64,000 bases of DNA, from positions 124,001 through 188,000 of the forward strand of contig WNNJ02000641.1 of NCBI GenBank assembly GCA_012934845.2. The letters are read 5' to 3'. Origin of the DNA: Pomphorhynchus laevis. Its lineage: Eukaryota; Acanthocephala; Palaeacanthocephala; Echinorhynchida; Pomphorhynchidae. The position numbers and the translations under genes are program-made. Under the pieces are notes generated by a model. It was given only the letters and a program-made list of their open reading frames with translations. It searched no databases and was not told where the DNA came from. Below are positions 32,551-42,776 of the stretch, piece by piece (position 1 is the stretch's first letter; every line of letters starts with the position of its first letter).

Positions 32551-33543
32551 TGAGTAAATTTAACACGTCACAAAGAATCCAATGATAACGAATTTTTCTG
32601 GCAATGCAGTAAAAGAGGTTAGTAGAGATTTAGCTTCTCTTGAATATATTCAGGAGGTGGAACACCCCCTTTCCTCGGTACTAAAATTATCCAATCTGGT
32701 GGTTATCAAACTTATGGTGCCTCTGAAAAGGCAGAACATGTTCAATGTTTTATAAGAGGCTTTGCCGATCAATTTAAAAAAGAATCGTATTCAATGATAT
32801 AAAATACTACGGATCTGAAATTAAAATCTCATTCAGCACGCCAGATCTAGCAATGTCGTAAGTCGACTATTTTAAAAACGAACATTCTGAACGAGGTATA
32901 TTTTTTCAAAACCAATCCTTGAAACAATAAATGTAAACAATATGCAAACCTTCATTTCAGAGAAAAATATATCAACCCTAGAAAGTGACTACAAAATCTC
33001 AAAACTTCGTTTAGAAAAGGGATCAGAGGATTTCCCATTCCCGTGGCGTTTTGCAATACCCCAGTGGTTGAAGCCCTTAGACTGTCGATTTCGACATGCT
33101 ATCCTTTTATGGGGTACAACCTAAGATTTTCAATATTCGAAACCGACTCACTAACGTACCCTTACTGCAACAATTGTCATCAGTGGGATCATTGTTCAGC
33201 TAGATGTTCTCTACCACATAAGTGCGGGGTGTGCAGTACAATTGCTATACATCCTGGCAAGTGTGAAGGTAAGTCAGTTTGCTCAAACAACGGTAGTGAG
33301 CACACCGAATGGTCAAAAAGTGTAAAATCTTTAAGACATACCAAAATAGACAGGAGTGTAACAGCAGAACCGACTAGCTTCGTGGAGGCTGTTTTGTCTA
33401 ACAAGAAAGACGACAGGATGCTGACTATGGAAATTCTAAAACTTATTAAAACGAAGCATCAGGCACCAATGATAAACCTTGAAAAATTGGTCCAAAAGTT
33501 GGTGGGACAATTAGCGGAATCTTTCCGTTCTCCTCCTGGTTAG
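32551..33543 (+). pseudogene. LINE copy C ORF1 (broken)
   Basis: Fragments in several frames. 32942-33124 carries the RRM-like tail (MQTFISEKNISTLESDYKIS). 33043-33543 carries the fingers CNNCHQWDHCSARC, CGVCSTIAIHPGKC and CSNNGSEHTEWSKS, where Asn replaces a finger Cys. The order and words match copies A and B. It would encode an RNA-binding ORF1 if intact. Confidence 0.82.
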
Positions 33544-33777
33544 GCCAACAATATAACGAAGCCACCAAAATCTAAGAAACGAACCGGTCAGCGCTGAGCA
33601 TAGCCGATTTGAAGCTGGCTCGGAAGGATTTGCTCAGGGATGTGACTAATGAGGGAAATGAAGATACTGTTCGTTGGCAAGCGACTTCACCTATCGTGAC
33701 TGGTAGCGGAATGGACCACCCTTCCGCCTCTGGCTCCGAATATGTGAAGGGCGTCCAACTCCTATTACACTGATGCA

Positions 33778-36065
33778 ATGGGAAGTACTCAAAAGCCTTT
33801 TACACTGAATATTATTCAGTGGAATTCGGGAGGTGCTTCCGCCCTTAGGGTTCTATCTAGTAGAGATACAGTTGTTATAGTCTTTCAGGGGACGCGGTCT
33901 ATCCGTCTCTCCCAGGACATTACTCGATTTATCCCAAAGCACATTACCACCCACTTTACTCTGTACATAACCCCTCCTTACTCATCATCTTCTCAAGGTC
34001 TTCTAACATTAGTTAAATGCTCCTTAAAGTTCTCCCTCTTACTAAACTACTCATGTTCAGCCCTTTCTTGTTTAGCCATACCACTTGTTAAGAACAGTAA
34101 AAGCGTTAGTATAACCAATGTCTTCATCCGGCCGAGGGAGATTCACAAAAACCGTGACCTCTTTGACCATATTTTAGGTAGCGGCTATGACTTCTTACTC
34201 GGTGATTTCAACGACAGAACTGGTCGTTGGATAAATGCAGTACTTCGTAGAGCCAGGAATGACTATCTTATACATAAACCACCAACCCCTATCTTTCATT
34301 GATCTACGACAAATTCACTTCTCGACATTTTACTGATACATAAGATGTGGTTGTTAAAACCCATCTGTACTAAGCAGTCGTGCCAACAGCAGACTACCTA
34401 TCATGACCTCTTATGACGCCGGCGGGTGGAGGAAGATATGTTGCTTAAAAGGATGTATCACATCGATCCTATTATAGTGGTCTTCCTTCAGGCAGCTATC
34501 CAACTCTTCTCAGGATAGGGAATGATAGTTTGACCGAGTTTAATTCCTACCTCTCTCCACAGGCTACCGAGATCCATTCGACTATGTGTAGAAGTCGGAT
34601 TTACAATTCTACTCTAACAAAATTCAAGGTTCTAGCAAAAATGCTAAACCAGTCCAATTTCTCTGCTTCCTTCCGGCAGGTTATCTCGAGTATTACTCGC
34701 CTTAATCCCATCAGACTTCCTTCTGGAAGATATTCAAGAAGGATAAGTTTGTCTGCTGACGGGAGAGGGTATCGGAGTGGATTGGTAGCGGAGGTCTTGA
34801 TAGAGTTTTTGAGAAGTTACTAGCTCTACATAATTATGTAGCCACGCTTTCTCTTGATCCAATCCCGCCTTGAGATGACTTTAGGAGCAGGGACTGTTCA
34901 ATTACGGGTATCTTTAACTCCTGGTGCCCACTTTCGGGCACCTCCATATTCGTCGCTCCACTCTCTTCTCGAGCTTGCCAGCTTTTGATAGTCTATCAAA
35001 GAAGAAAAGTGGCTGTCACAATGCTTTTAGCTTCACCATTCAATGTAGCCGGCATCAATTGTAGCCGACGTATATTTTTACTAAAGGAAAAATCAGTTTA
35101 TGTCCAAAAGATCTGCGGCCCATTTCGATTCAAAATTCTATCATATCCATCTATGAAAAAGTACTCGCGGGTAGAATCCGCGGTCATTTTAGTAAGCGTA
35201 ATATAATCCCAACGAGTTTTCGTGGGTATGTCAAAGGGCACTCGGTCCGTTTAGCAATTGGTGAAGTGCATCAGTTTTGTCAGGATAACAATCATCAGCT
35301 TGCTGTGACTGTTTTTCTTCAATTTTCTGCTGCATTTGACCGCATCTTCAATCCCTTCGTTATCCCTCTCTCAGGTTCCTCGGGCTGCCTGCGAGAATTG
35401 TTAACATAGTGGGGATATTGCTGTACACAAAGTGTTTCTATTATGAAGATGACCCTGATGCACTTCAGTTCTTCCCTATTACAGATGAGCCTCAAGGCTC
35501 TCCACTTTCTTCTGTCTTATATCTTGCCGCCTCTATTGTTCTCTTCAGAGCCGATAAACGTAATCATCATCTCGTGGTATATGCTGACGATACCACATCC
35601 CTGTTTTCTAGACGTAGGTGCAAAGATGTAGTCTCGGACATCATCCGTTTCTTTTTAAGATTAAAAGATCAGTTTTCCACATCCAATCTTATTTAAAACT
35701 CTGAGAAATCGCAGGTGGTCGTCTGTCATGGCACCCTTGCAACAAAAACGAAACTTAAGAGATTTACACTCTCTGCCTCTCCTCCATTTTGGAGCCTCAA
35801 TCACTCCCCATCTTCACGAGTCGAGTAAAATATCTGGGGTTCACCGTTATTGTGAATTCGTCGGCAAAAGCTGATCTGGATAGACTCAAACGTATCCTGA
35901 AGAGAGGTAGGCTGGCTCTGAAAAGGTCCAGCATCTGCCATTGAATGAGAAAACTGAAGTACGTTTTTGGGGTATTTGGGCTATCTCGGGATTAGTCTTT
36001 TACTTCTAATTAGTCTTCTAGCTGGTGCGGTCGGGGCTTAGATTATTCTGAACTTGAGGCCGTGA
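33778..36065 (+). pseudogene. LINE copy C ORF2 (broken)
   Basis: The ATG at 33778 opens the endonuclease: IIQWNSGGAS, FQGTRSIRLS (the catalytic Glu of QET is Gly here) and LLGDFNDRTGRW. Linker fragments lie at 34530-35206. RT pieces are FLQFSAAFDRI around 35310-35350, EPQGSPLSSVLYLA around 35490 and VVYADDTTSLFS around 35580. The C-terminal region reaches 36065. At least six frame changes or stops. Strongly decayed. Confidence 0.85.
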
Positions 36066-36239
36066 GAGATGTTGAAGACAGTTAAAGTTGACAGCAAGAA
36101 TTTTTGAGTTGTGAATACTTAATGCTATTTTTTGTTTGCTTCTTATCGGTTGTATTAATAAGAAACTCCCTATTATTAATAAGAACAAAAACATCACTCA
36201 GTAAAACACTTAGTAAAACACATTACTATGCACAGTCAA

Positions 36240-36690
36240 AAACAGAAATACATGAATTATATTTTAACTTAAGGTTATAATCAGGTTTATTATTAGCCAT
36301 TGGATTAAACTCATGAGCCATAAAAATGCTTCTATTATACGTGATAAATAATTGCTTGTGTAATACAACACATTAGCATTCTGAAAATCAACCGTATGAT
36401 TAAGTGATGTACAATGTTGATCAGTGGCGCTGGAAACAGTTCCTTTTTGTAGATTATAGACGTGTTGTTTGATTCTTTTAAATAAACATTTTCCAGTTTG
36501 GCCAATATAAGCAGTCACAACCAAAGCAAGGTGGTTTTTAAATAATTGAATTTCTAATATATAAAGGTTTAGACTTTAATAAGTTTTGCATTGTATGTAA
36601 TTTTCTATTAAAGATACAAACTTCATTCGTATTGCCATTCATCACATTCAGATTGAAGTTTGCATTTTTATTAAAAAATTGCCTAGAATG
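36240..36690 (-). mobile_element. Penelope-like element fragment with GIY-YIG endonuclease
   Basis: The minus frame 36524-36264 reads VVTAYIGQTGKCLFKRIKQH, then SSATDQHCTSLNHTVDFQNA and SRIIEAFLW. This is the GIY-YIG nuclease pattern (YIG...R..EH...H..DF..A...R...E), typical of the C-terminus of Penelope-like retroelements. Upstream (36530-36690) there are only degenerate remains, and no RT is left. The fragment is 5'-truncated. Penelope elements are relevant here because they often carry hammerhead ribozymes. Confidence 0.8.
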
Positions 36691-36827
36691 CATAACTTAT
36701 TAGAGCCTAAAAAATAAAACCTTTATTTATTTATAACTTAATTGTATAACTGATCATTAGATAAACAACACATTACTATTAAAATATTAAATATTACAAA
36801 TATTAAATATTTGTAATAAATATAAAA

Positions 36828-37065
36828 ATGTACCGACCATAGTCCACCTCGATTGGACTTTTAGGTGGTGAGATACCCAGAATGGTTCAGTCGGAACTCG
36901 GCGCTCTGGTGCGGTCTGGACTTAGATTCCTCTAAGCCTGAGGACGTTAGAGATGTTGAAGACAGTTGAAGTCGACAGCAAGAATTTTTGATTTGTGAGC
37001 ACTTAACGCTATATTTTTAATTTGTTTGTTTCTTATCGTTTGTATTATTAAGAAAATCCTTTGGC
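36828..37065 (+). mobile_element. LINE 3'-end fragment (A/B/C family)
   Basis: The first ~125 bp match the last codons of ORF2 (IVHLDWTF.., FS, SGAVW). The rest matches the 3' UTR of copy C (GTTGAAGACAGTTGAAG..GACAGCAAGAATTTTTGA). It is a strongly 5'-truncated insertion, the usual product of LINE retrotransposition. It helps define the family's 3' UTR. Confidence 0.85.
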
Positions 37066-37249
37066 ATATAAGTGGGTACGCGGTGGCTCATTCATTCCTC
37101 CACTGAGATTGCGGATGCGATGAAATTATGCCACAGAAAGTGAAAACTGAGTGTAAAATATAGTTATTGAGACTTTAGCAAGTTTAGATAACGTAGATTA
37201 AAAAAAACAAAGTACTTTAAGAACTTTTGTCTTCAGAAGCCCAAGCAAA

Positions 37250-37930
37250 TCACGAACTGGAGAACTACAAGCGACAAATCTAACCAATAAGGCTATCAAT
37301 CCTGAAGGCACCTTTGATGAAATGTCTTGCTTGTGCTTTACAAATCTCAACATTCATTTATTTGTTTGAAGATGGCTGTCAGCTGTTAGTTCAATCCAAA
37401 AAGCTTATACCTCGTGAATGATAATAGGAAGCAACATGACTCTGAGAGCACAAAGGGCCCTTCCAAGAATTTGAACATAGATTACTAGTACATGCAATTC
37501 GCAAAGTGATTTTAAAGCTTTTTGTTCGAAGTGCAGCACAAACGATCAACAATAGGACAATATACTCCAAGTTATTTATAACGTTTGCAGATTTTTAGCT
37601 GTATACTCTCAAAAGAGTGATGATCATTGCGATCACCTTTACGGAAGGTCATTACTTTAGTATTATCATCTCTCAATTTGTATTGAAATGCATGCTCAAT
37701 GGTAACAAGGAGTGTTTCATAATGAAAGGCTTAGTAGACATTATCGCTAAGTCATCAGAGTAAATAACGCAATCAATTGACTTTGATTCACGACATAATC
37801 GAGCTGTAATATCCATAATGAAGAAATAAAATAATAACGGACTGAGCGGGTCACCCTTTATAACACCTTTGTTAATACCAAATTGTAATGATTGTTTCGA
37901 TATTGTAATGATATTGGCTTTCTTCAAAAA
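37250..37930 (-). mobile_element. LINE reverse transcriptase fragment, other family
   Basis: The minus frame 37927-37673 contains GVIKGDPLSPLLFYFFIMDI (motif B) and VIYSDDLAIMS (motif C). Continuing in degraded form, VMTFRKGDRND and LGVYCP follow, as expected for the region after the RT palm. QGDPLSP is KGDPLSP here. Not the same family as copies A-D. The upstream side is cut off by the gypsy fossil at 37931. Confidence 0.7.
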
Positions 37931-39590
37931 TAATTAAATAGATACATTAAATTAGACTTCACTAGGGGAGGATCGAGGAGCTCTCTACTTTCACCAGTAT
38001 CATGTCGTGAGTCAAGTACATCTTGATGTTGGATATTAACATCACGACCTGGGTCCAGAAGATTTTCAGAGTAATCATTCTTGTCAATGACTTTCCCAGT
38101 GAGGTTACTTTGTTTCTGATTTCGTTTTTCAAACTGGTTATCAAGATCTGTATCACCAAGAGGCTGTTGTAGTGATCTTTATCACCACAACAGCCTCTTT
38201 CCTATTAGTCGAATTATGTAAGTAAGCCAGATCGGATGTCGACACTTTCGCTTCCTTCCCATTAGGATATCGGATTCTTGCATAATTTGGGTTTGAACTC
38301 ACAATTTCGATGGGCACCATCATATGATCTGATTTGGTTTGTCTGACGAAGTTTCGAAGTAATGCGGGCTCACCCATTAGCCAGCTGGGGATAGAGTATC
38401 CGTTGCTCGACTTCCCAAGAAATTAAAAATTCGTTCATGAGCAGTGGATTTGGTGGTAGTGCACAGTAAAAATCGGATAGAATGTAAAGCCACATCTAAG
38501 ACTTACTATTGAGTTTGAGGAAGACCTCGGGATATAGCAGCCAGTTTGATAGTTGTCCATATCACTCCATTCAGGCGCTCGCACAGGCTGTTTCCGATAG
38601 AGTGGTATGATGTTGTGTGAGTACCATTTCTTCATAAGAACTTACGCAGTTTTACATAAGTGAATTGACTGTCTCAGTCAGAATGCACTACCTATTGGGC
38701 TCCGAAGATCGAGAAAATATTCTGCAAACAACGTGCCACAGTTTTCGAAGAAATACCCGCACAGGTGTATACGAAGGGATGTAGTGGGTATTTGTCTATA
38801 ATCACTAGTAAGTATTTGTCGTTGTCTATAGATAGCTTAGGACTTATAAAGTCAATTTAGTGTTGCTCGAAATGTAGTCGAGCTGTGATCAGTTGTAAAT
38901 GCTTTGGTTGATGAAACCTCGACTTTAATTCCACACACAATGCACATTCGGCACCAACTCGTCGGATCTCTTCTATGAAGTCTAGTAAATTTTTCTGCTT
39001 CGCGTAGTGATTCAGTAGCGTGATTCTGAGATGGCAAAGAGCGATATGTTAGTCTTTAAGCGAATGATTGCTAACGGCACAGCAACTCCGAGATAACGTA
39101 TCAGCTGCGATGTTTGATTTCCACGATCTATATTTAATCTCGTACCAGTAATTTGAAAGCTCAAGCCTCCAACGAGTAAGCTTGTCGTTCTTGATACGAA
39201 ATTTCCTTGATGAGTTGAATATAAACAAGACTGCCCGCTGATTCGTAGTAATTGTAAACTTCCGCCCCAGAAGCAATTCTCTCCATTACCGCACCGATTC
39301 TGCAATCGCAGCAGCTTCCATTCGAAAGATATGTGCGCTTGTTCAGCTTTTGTCACAGATCTCTAGAAATAAGCTAGCGGGTTTTCGCGCTGTGATAAGA
39401 CCGGCTTGGGCTTGGACTGAAGCATCAGTTTCTATCGTAAAAGGTAGGTCGTCGTCTATTGAGGCTATTGAAGCTTCTACGATATATCCTTTTAATTGCT
39501 GGAAACACTGGAGTTAAAATCATTGAGTGGAAATTTGTTGACATCCAGGAGCGGCCGAATTTTTAAATACTGTTTAAGCGTGTGTTAAGG
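37931..39590 (-). mobile_element. Ty3/gypsy (Mag-like) fossil, pol 3' half
   Basis: Minus-strand frames show RNase H words (TTNQRAVLFIFNS, KNDKLTRWRLELS, ADTLSRS), the integrase region and a C-terminal segment (GEPALLRNFVRQTKSD, YPNGKEAKVSTSDLAYL). These align with the element at 14551-18504. The 5' half and the LTRs are missing. It is clearly broken, with many breaks, so it is much older than the two elements with LTRs. It meets a tRNA-like fragment and (TA)n at its 5' side. Confidence 0.85.
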
Positions 39591-39621
39591 TGCCTATGGA
39601 TGATTATTAAAGTCACGGTAC

Positions 39622-39639
39622 TGATTAGCTCAGTTAGAG

Positions 39640-39640
<1 letters not shown>
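39622..39640 (+). other. tRNA-like A-box fragment
   Basis: TGATTAGCTCAGTTAGAGC matches the D-arm/A-box of a tRNA gene but runs straight into (TA)n with no B box. It is probably the stub of a tRNA-derived SINE. Confidence 0.4.

Positions 39641-39686
<46 letters not shown>
39641..39686. repeat. (TA)n microsatellite
   Basis: About 23 TA units forming the left border of the unit R dimer. Confidence 0.97.
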
Positions 39687-39688
<2 letters not shown>

Positions 39689-39978
39689 CCAATAGTTGCT
39701 AGGTCGCACGAGGTGACTTTCGCATTGAAAACCAGCTACAGAATCCTTCCTTCTGACCTCCAGGATAAGTCAAATTTCAAAAGGCGAAGAGTTGGTAGTC
39801 AGCCTTCTGACGAGCCCGGGGCTACCAACATGTGGCAAAAAGCGGGCGAAACGAAAACGGTTGTGGCAATGGCGCCGTTAGTAGTCAGGGTGTATGGAAT
39901 TGGATATCATGAAGGAAGGATTCTGTAGCTGGTTTTCAATGCGAAAGTCACCTCGTGCGACCTAGCAACTATTGGTTA
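39686..39978. repeat. Foldback structure with perfect 68-bp inverted arms
   Basis: 39686-39753 is the exact reverse complement of 39911-39978, with 157 bp between. The left arm is an inverted piece of repeat R. This may be a head-to-head insertion or a foldback rearrangement rather than true transposon TIRs, because the right arm is internal to repeat R. Confidence 0.9.
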
Positions 39979-40047
39979 CATAAATAAGAATCCATCAAAG
40001 GATCACCAGTCCCGATTCCAATCGATCTTCATGATCTCAAACGGTAA
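39763..40047 (+). repeat. Dispersed repeat unit R (copy 2)
   Basis: 285 bp, identical to 40206-40490. The full tandem period is 443 bp including the 158-bp spacer. The first ~207 bp match 12415-12621. Confidence 0.95.
39787..39896 (+). ncRNA. Hammerhead ribozyme-like core (copy 2), candidate
   Basis: CTGACGA is at 39807-39813 (the hammerhead core tolerates any base at the fifth position). Stem II GCCCG pairs perfectly with CGGGC. GAAAC is at 39848-39852, stem III AACGG pairs with CCGTT, and the cleavage-type triplet GTC is at 39884-39886. Compared with copy 1, the stem II change C to T keeps a G-U pair and the core change falls at the variable position. Stem I (GCCTT with AGGGT) is short. 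GTTGGTAG (39791-39798) is complementary to CTACCAAC in loop II (39822-39829). A candidate only. Confidence 0.42.
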
Positions 40048-40144
40048 AATCTATAATAAGCATGCCAGAGAAGCATCTCGGACAATGCAGTTTCTGGATA
40101 TCATGATGGAAGGTTTCATATACTGTGTGAAATCTGGTAATCCT

Positions 40145-40212
40145 GGATTCGTAGCCTAGCAGTCAAGAGCGCAAGCCAAGTACGGAGAGCGACAGCTCGA
40201 ATCTCGGATAAG
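40145..40212 (+). other. tRNA-like Pol III promoter (A and B boxes) in the repeat spacer
   Basis: TAGCCTAGCAGT at 40152-40163 fits an A box, and AGCTCGAATC at 40194-40203 fits a B box. They are 42 bases apart, as in tRNA genes. The next repeat unit begins right after (40206). This looks like a SINE-type tRNA-derived head. It does not fold into a convincing functional tRNA. Confidence 0.5.
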
Positions 40213-40487
40213 TCAAATTTCAAAAGGCGAAGAGTTGGTAGTCAGCCTTCTGACGAGCCCGGGGCTACCAACATGTGGCAAAAAGCGGGCGAAACGAAAA
40301 CGGTTGTGGCAATGGCGCCGTTAGTAGTCAGGGTGTATGGAATTGGATATCATGAAGGAAGGATTCTGTAGCTGGTTTTCAATGCGAAAGTCACCTCGTG
40401 CGACCTAGCAACTATTGGTTACATAAATAAGAATCCATCAAAGGATCACCAGTCCCGATTCCAATCGATCTTCATGATCTCAAACGG

Positions 40488-40490
<3 letters not shown>
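40206..40490 (+). repeat. Dispersed repeat unit R (copy 3)
   Basis: 285 bp, identical to 39763-40047, in direct orientation. (TA)n follows immediately. Exact identity means a very recent tandem duplication or a dimeric insertion. Confidence 0.95.
40230..40339 (+). ncRNA. Hammerhead ribozyme-like core (copy 3), candidate
   Basis: Same sequence as copy 2, 443 bp downstream: CTGACGA at 40250, GAAAC at 40291 and GTC at 40327. Cleavage at both cores would release a 443-nt unit, as in retrozyme dimers. Confidence 0.42.
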
Positions 40491-40565
<75 letters not shown>

Positions 40566-40580
40566 TATATATATAATCAT
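40489..40580. repeat. (TA)n microsatellite, slightly interrupted
   Basis: About 40 TA units with a few C and double-T interruptions, on the right border of the unit R dimer. Confidence 0.97.
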
Positions 40581-41629
40581 ATATATAAGGTTCCTTTTTA
40601 TTGTGTATTGAATTGAAACATGTATATCGAATTACAATTTAATATTGTTATTCAATATTTAATGTTGATAGTTAATATTTAATTATTTATATAATTAATA
40701 TTTATAATTAAATATTTTGTATGCAATTGGGTAATACATTTTCTTGCAATTGTTGATTTTAAGGAAACGTTAAGCAGCGTATGGTATTTAATAAAAATAG
40801 TTTGAGACAAAAATATAATTGACAAACCATTTTTCAATTAATGTAATATTTTTATTCCTAGCACTCATAACAATAAACATATTTGAACATTTAAATTGCA
40901 TATTAGCACGCATATATACATAAAATAACAAAAGAATTTCTAAAATTTATTATAAAAGTTCATTCAGAAATTTAGTTTGAAAATTAGTGACAAGATAAAC
41001 TTATTTAAAAATATCGCCTTAAAAAATAAATATGTACAATAAAAAGTATGATCATCAGTTCAACTTCGTTATTTTTGTTAACTTTTTTATACATATATTT
41101 ATTTCAATTTTTCTCTTAAATCTATTGATTTTTGTTTAAGTTAACTTTAATTACATTTTTGACGAAATATTATTATTTCTAGTAAATATTTCAAATTGAA
41201 TTAGTACATCGCCTATAATAAAATTATAACATTATAAAATTTGTTCATTTATTTTTCTATCTAACAATTTATTATGCAAAGACTGACGCTTTTGTGTAAA
41301 AATTTTTTTCTTATAAATTAAAAATAATTGAATGCAAATGTTTCTTCCATATCGAGTGTAATAATACCATTTTGTAAAAATCATTTGTTTTATATCCCGA
41401 AAATAAGTGTCCGAGATATAAAATTATATACAAATGTTTTTTTTTAACTTTATATAATAAAAAATTAACATATCACAATTGGTTATTTGTATTTATTGCA
41501 TAAATAATTTAAATCGGATTATTAATTTATATTTTTAAAATTTATAATTTAGTATTCTCGTGTTCATTCTAGACTTGTTAGCATGAAGCGATTTATTCAA
41601 AAAAGATTACAAGCGACAATATTAATGAA
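40581..41629. other. AT-rich spacer; polyadenylation signal of the peptide gene near its end
   Basis: No gene or known repeat. The minus-strand AATAAA at 41592-41597 lies about 33 bases after the stop of the small secreted frame. Confidence 0.5.
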
Positions 41630-41779
41630 TTAACTGTTCAATTTTAAATAAATGTCATTGTTAATTTCTGCCGCATTAGAATCTGTTGAATTTGTCGACG
41701 AATCGTGTACATTCGCAGTTACAATACAAACTAAAATGCAAACAAACAAAAGTATTTTAGTCAAGTACTTCATTTTCAT
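41630..41779 (-). CDS. Small secreted peptide, 49 residues, unknown
   Basis: The ATG at 41777-41779 opens a signal peptide (MKMKYLTKILLFVCILVCIV, cut probably after TA). A short polar mature part of about 27 residues follows, rich in Ser, Asn and Asp with one N-glycosylation sequon (NST). The stop at 41630-41632 is followed by AATAAA 33 bases on, and a strong acceptor (TTTTTAATTTTTAG) lies just upstream of the ATG, suggesting a 5'-UTR intron. No similarity to a known family is recognised. A chance ORF is possible at this length, but a signal peptide, acceptor and polyadenylation signal together are unlikely by chance. Confidence 0.5.
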   Translation of the reverse strand: MKMKYLTKILLFVCILVCIVTANVHDSSTNSTDSNAAEINNDIYLKLNS

Positions 41780-41987
41780 ACAACTTTCTAAAAATTAAAA
41801 AGTTTAATTCATTGTATAAAATCAGATTTCCAATTTGTTCTATTATTATAAACTTAAATGTTGTCAACATCGGCATTGTTAACAGCCACAAATTGTCTTC
41901 AAATGACATTTCTTTTGCACTTTGTGAAAATCTTACTGTTAAGAGTATGAGAAACAAAGCCAAGACAGTATTAAAATTATTTAGCAT
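41757..41987 (-). CDS. Second signal-peptide ORF, 76 codons, or upstream exon
   Basis: It opens MLNNFNTVLALFLILL, a good signal peptide, followed by FSQSAKEMSFEDN. A consensus donor (ACA|GTAAGA) lies directly after the hydrophobic core, so only the first 17 codons may be exon. The 3' end overlaps the start of the 49-residue frame in another frame. It may be an alternative first exon, a decayed duplicate of the peptide gene, or chance. Confidence 0.3.
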   Translation of the reverse strand: MLNNFNTVLALFLILLTVRFSQSAKEMSFEDNLWLLTMPMLTTFKFIIIEQIGNLILYNELNFLIFRKLYENEVLD

Positions 41988-42189
41988 TTAAAAATGTAGA
42001 TTTTAGAAAGAAAAATATAAATTTTAGTTTGAAATTTTGCAATAATTGATGGTATATTAAAGCTGGCACCGCCGAATCTTCGTCAGAACGGTTTTGAAAA
42101 ATAAATATACAATTAATATGGGATAGGGTTTGACCTAATATAGATAGTATTAATCGTAAACTAAAAACATTTATTATTTCAAAATTAAT

Positions 42190-42480
42190 TTTTTATGACT
42201 GAATTAAGAATCAAATCAGCTAAATGACTATAATGTCTTTTATATTATTACAAATTGGAAATAAAAATTAAGTAATTAAATCATAAATAAATATTTGTAA
42301 ATACTAATATCAGTTGTTATGAGATTTTATATCAAGATAAAATTTAAAATTCAAATTTAAAATAAAAGCCCATTTTTATGAAGTGACTAATAAATAACAT
42401 ACGAAGTATTTGAATAAGGATTACATGTCATCAGAAGGAACTGCTATGTTATCAGGCTTCGACCCCTATTTTTAGAGCCA
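42190..42480. repeat. Dispersed repeat P (copy 2, inverted)
   Basis: The reverse complement matches 20955-21250 (CGAAGCCTGATAACATAGCAG and on). Divergence rises away from the 42480 side. It lies close to the 5' side of the small secreted frames. Confidence 0.65.
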
Positions 42481-42776
42481 ACGTAGCAGCGGGGCCAATT
42501 GAAAATGAATAATCCAATGAAGTAAATAGAGTTACAAAAATGGTTATTATAATTAAATAATTGTATGACCCGATAAATAACAAGTAATTATTAAAATCAA
42601 AGTGGGCATATGATGCGACAATTACTCAAGTAATATTTTGGGATTTCGCAAAAAAGCAGGCTTAAATACCCAAAATATAAATTTTGATATAAGTTGAAAA
42701 TTGATTAACGAATGACATTCACATAAAATGTAATATCAGCTGATGATGTCCTACTGTGTTACCGTGCCTATGATAT

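Larger units (their letters stand above)
32551..36175 (+). mobile_element. LINE copy C, plus strand, full length but decayed
   Basis: It starts with the ORF1 opening MSKF at 32551 (as in copy A). It then runs through the zinc knuckles (33140-33330), the endonuclease (33778-34302), the linker, the reverse transcriptase (35260-35700) and the C-terminal region to about 36065. About 110 bp of 3' UTR follow (GTTGAAGACAGTTAAAG.. GACAGCAAGAATTTTTGA), which recur at 36950-37060. There are many frameshifts and stops, so it is older than copy B. Confidence 0.9.

Noticed and set aside
40145-40212. Functional tRNA gene in the repeat spacer
   Set aside because: Boxes are spaced like a tRNA but the cloverleaf is poor and it sits in a repeat spacer.
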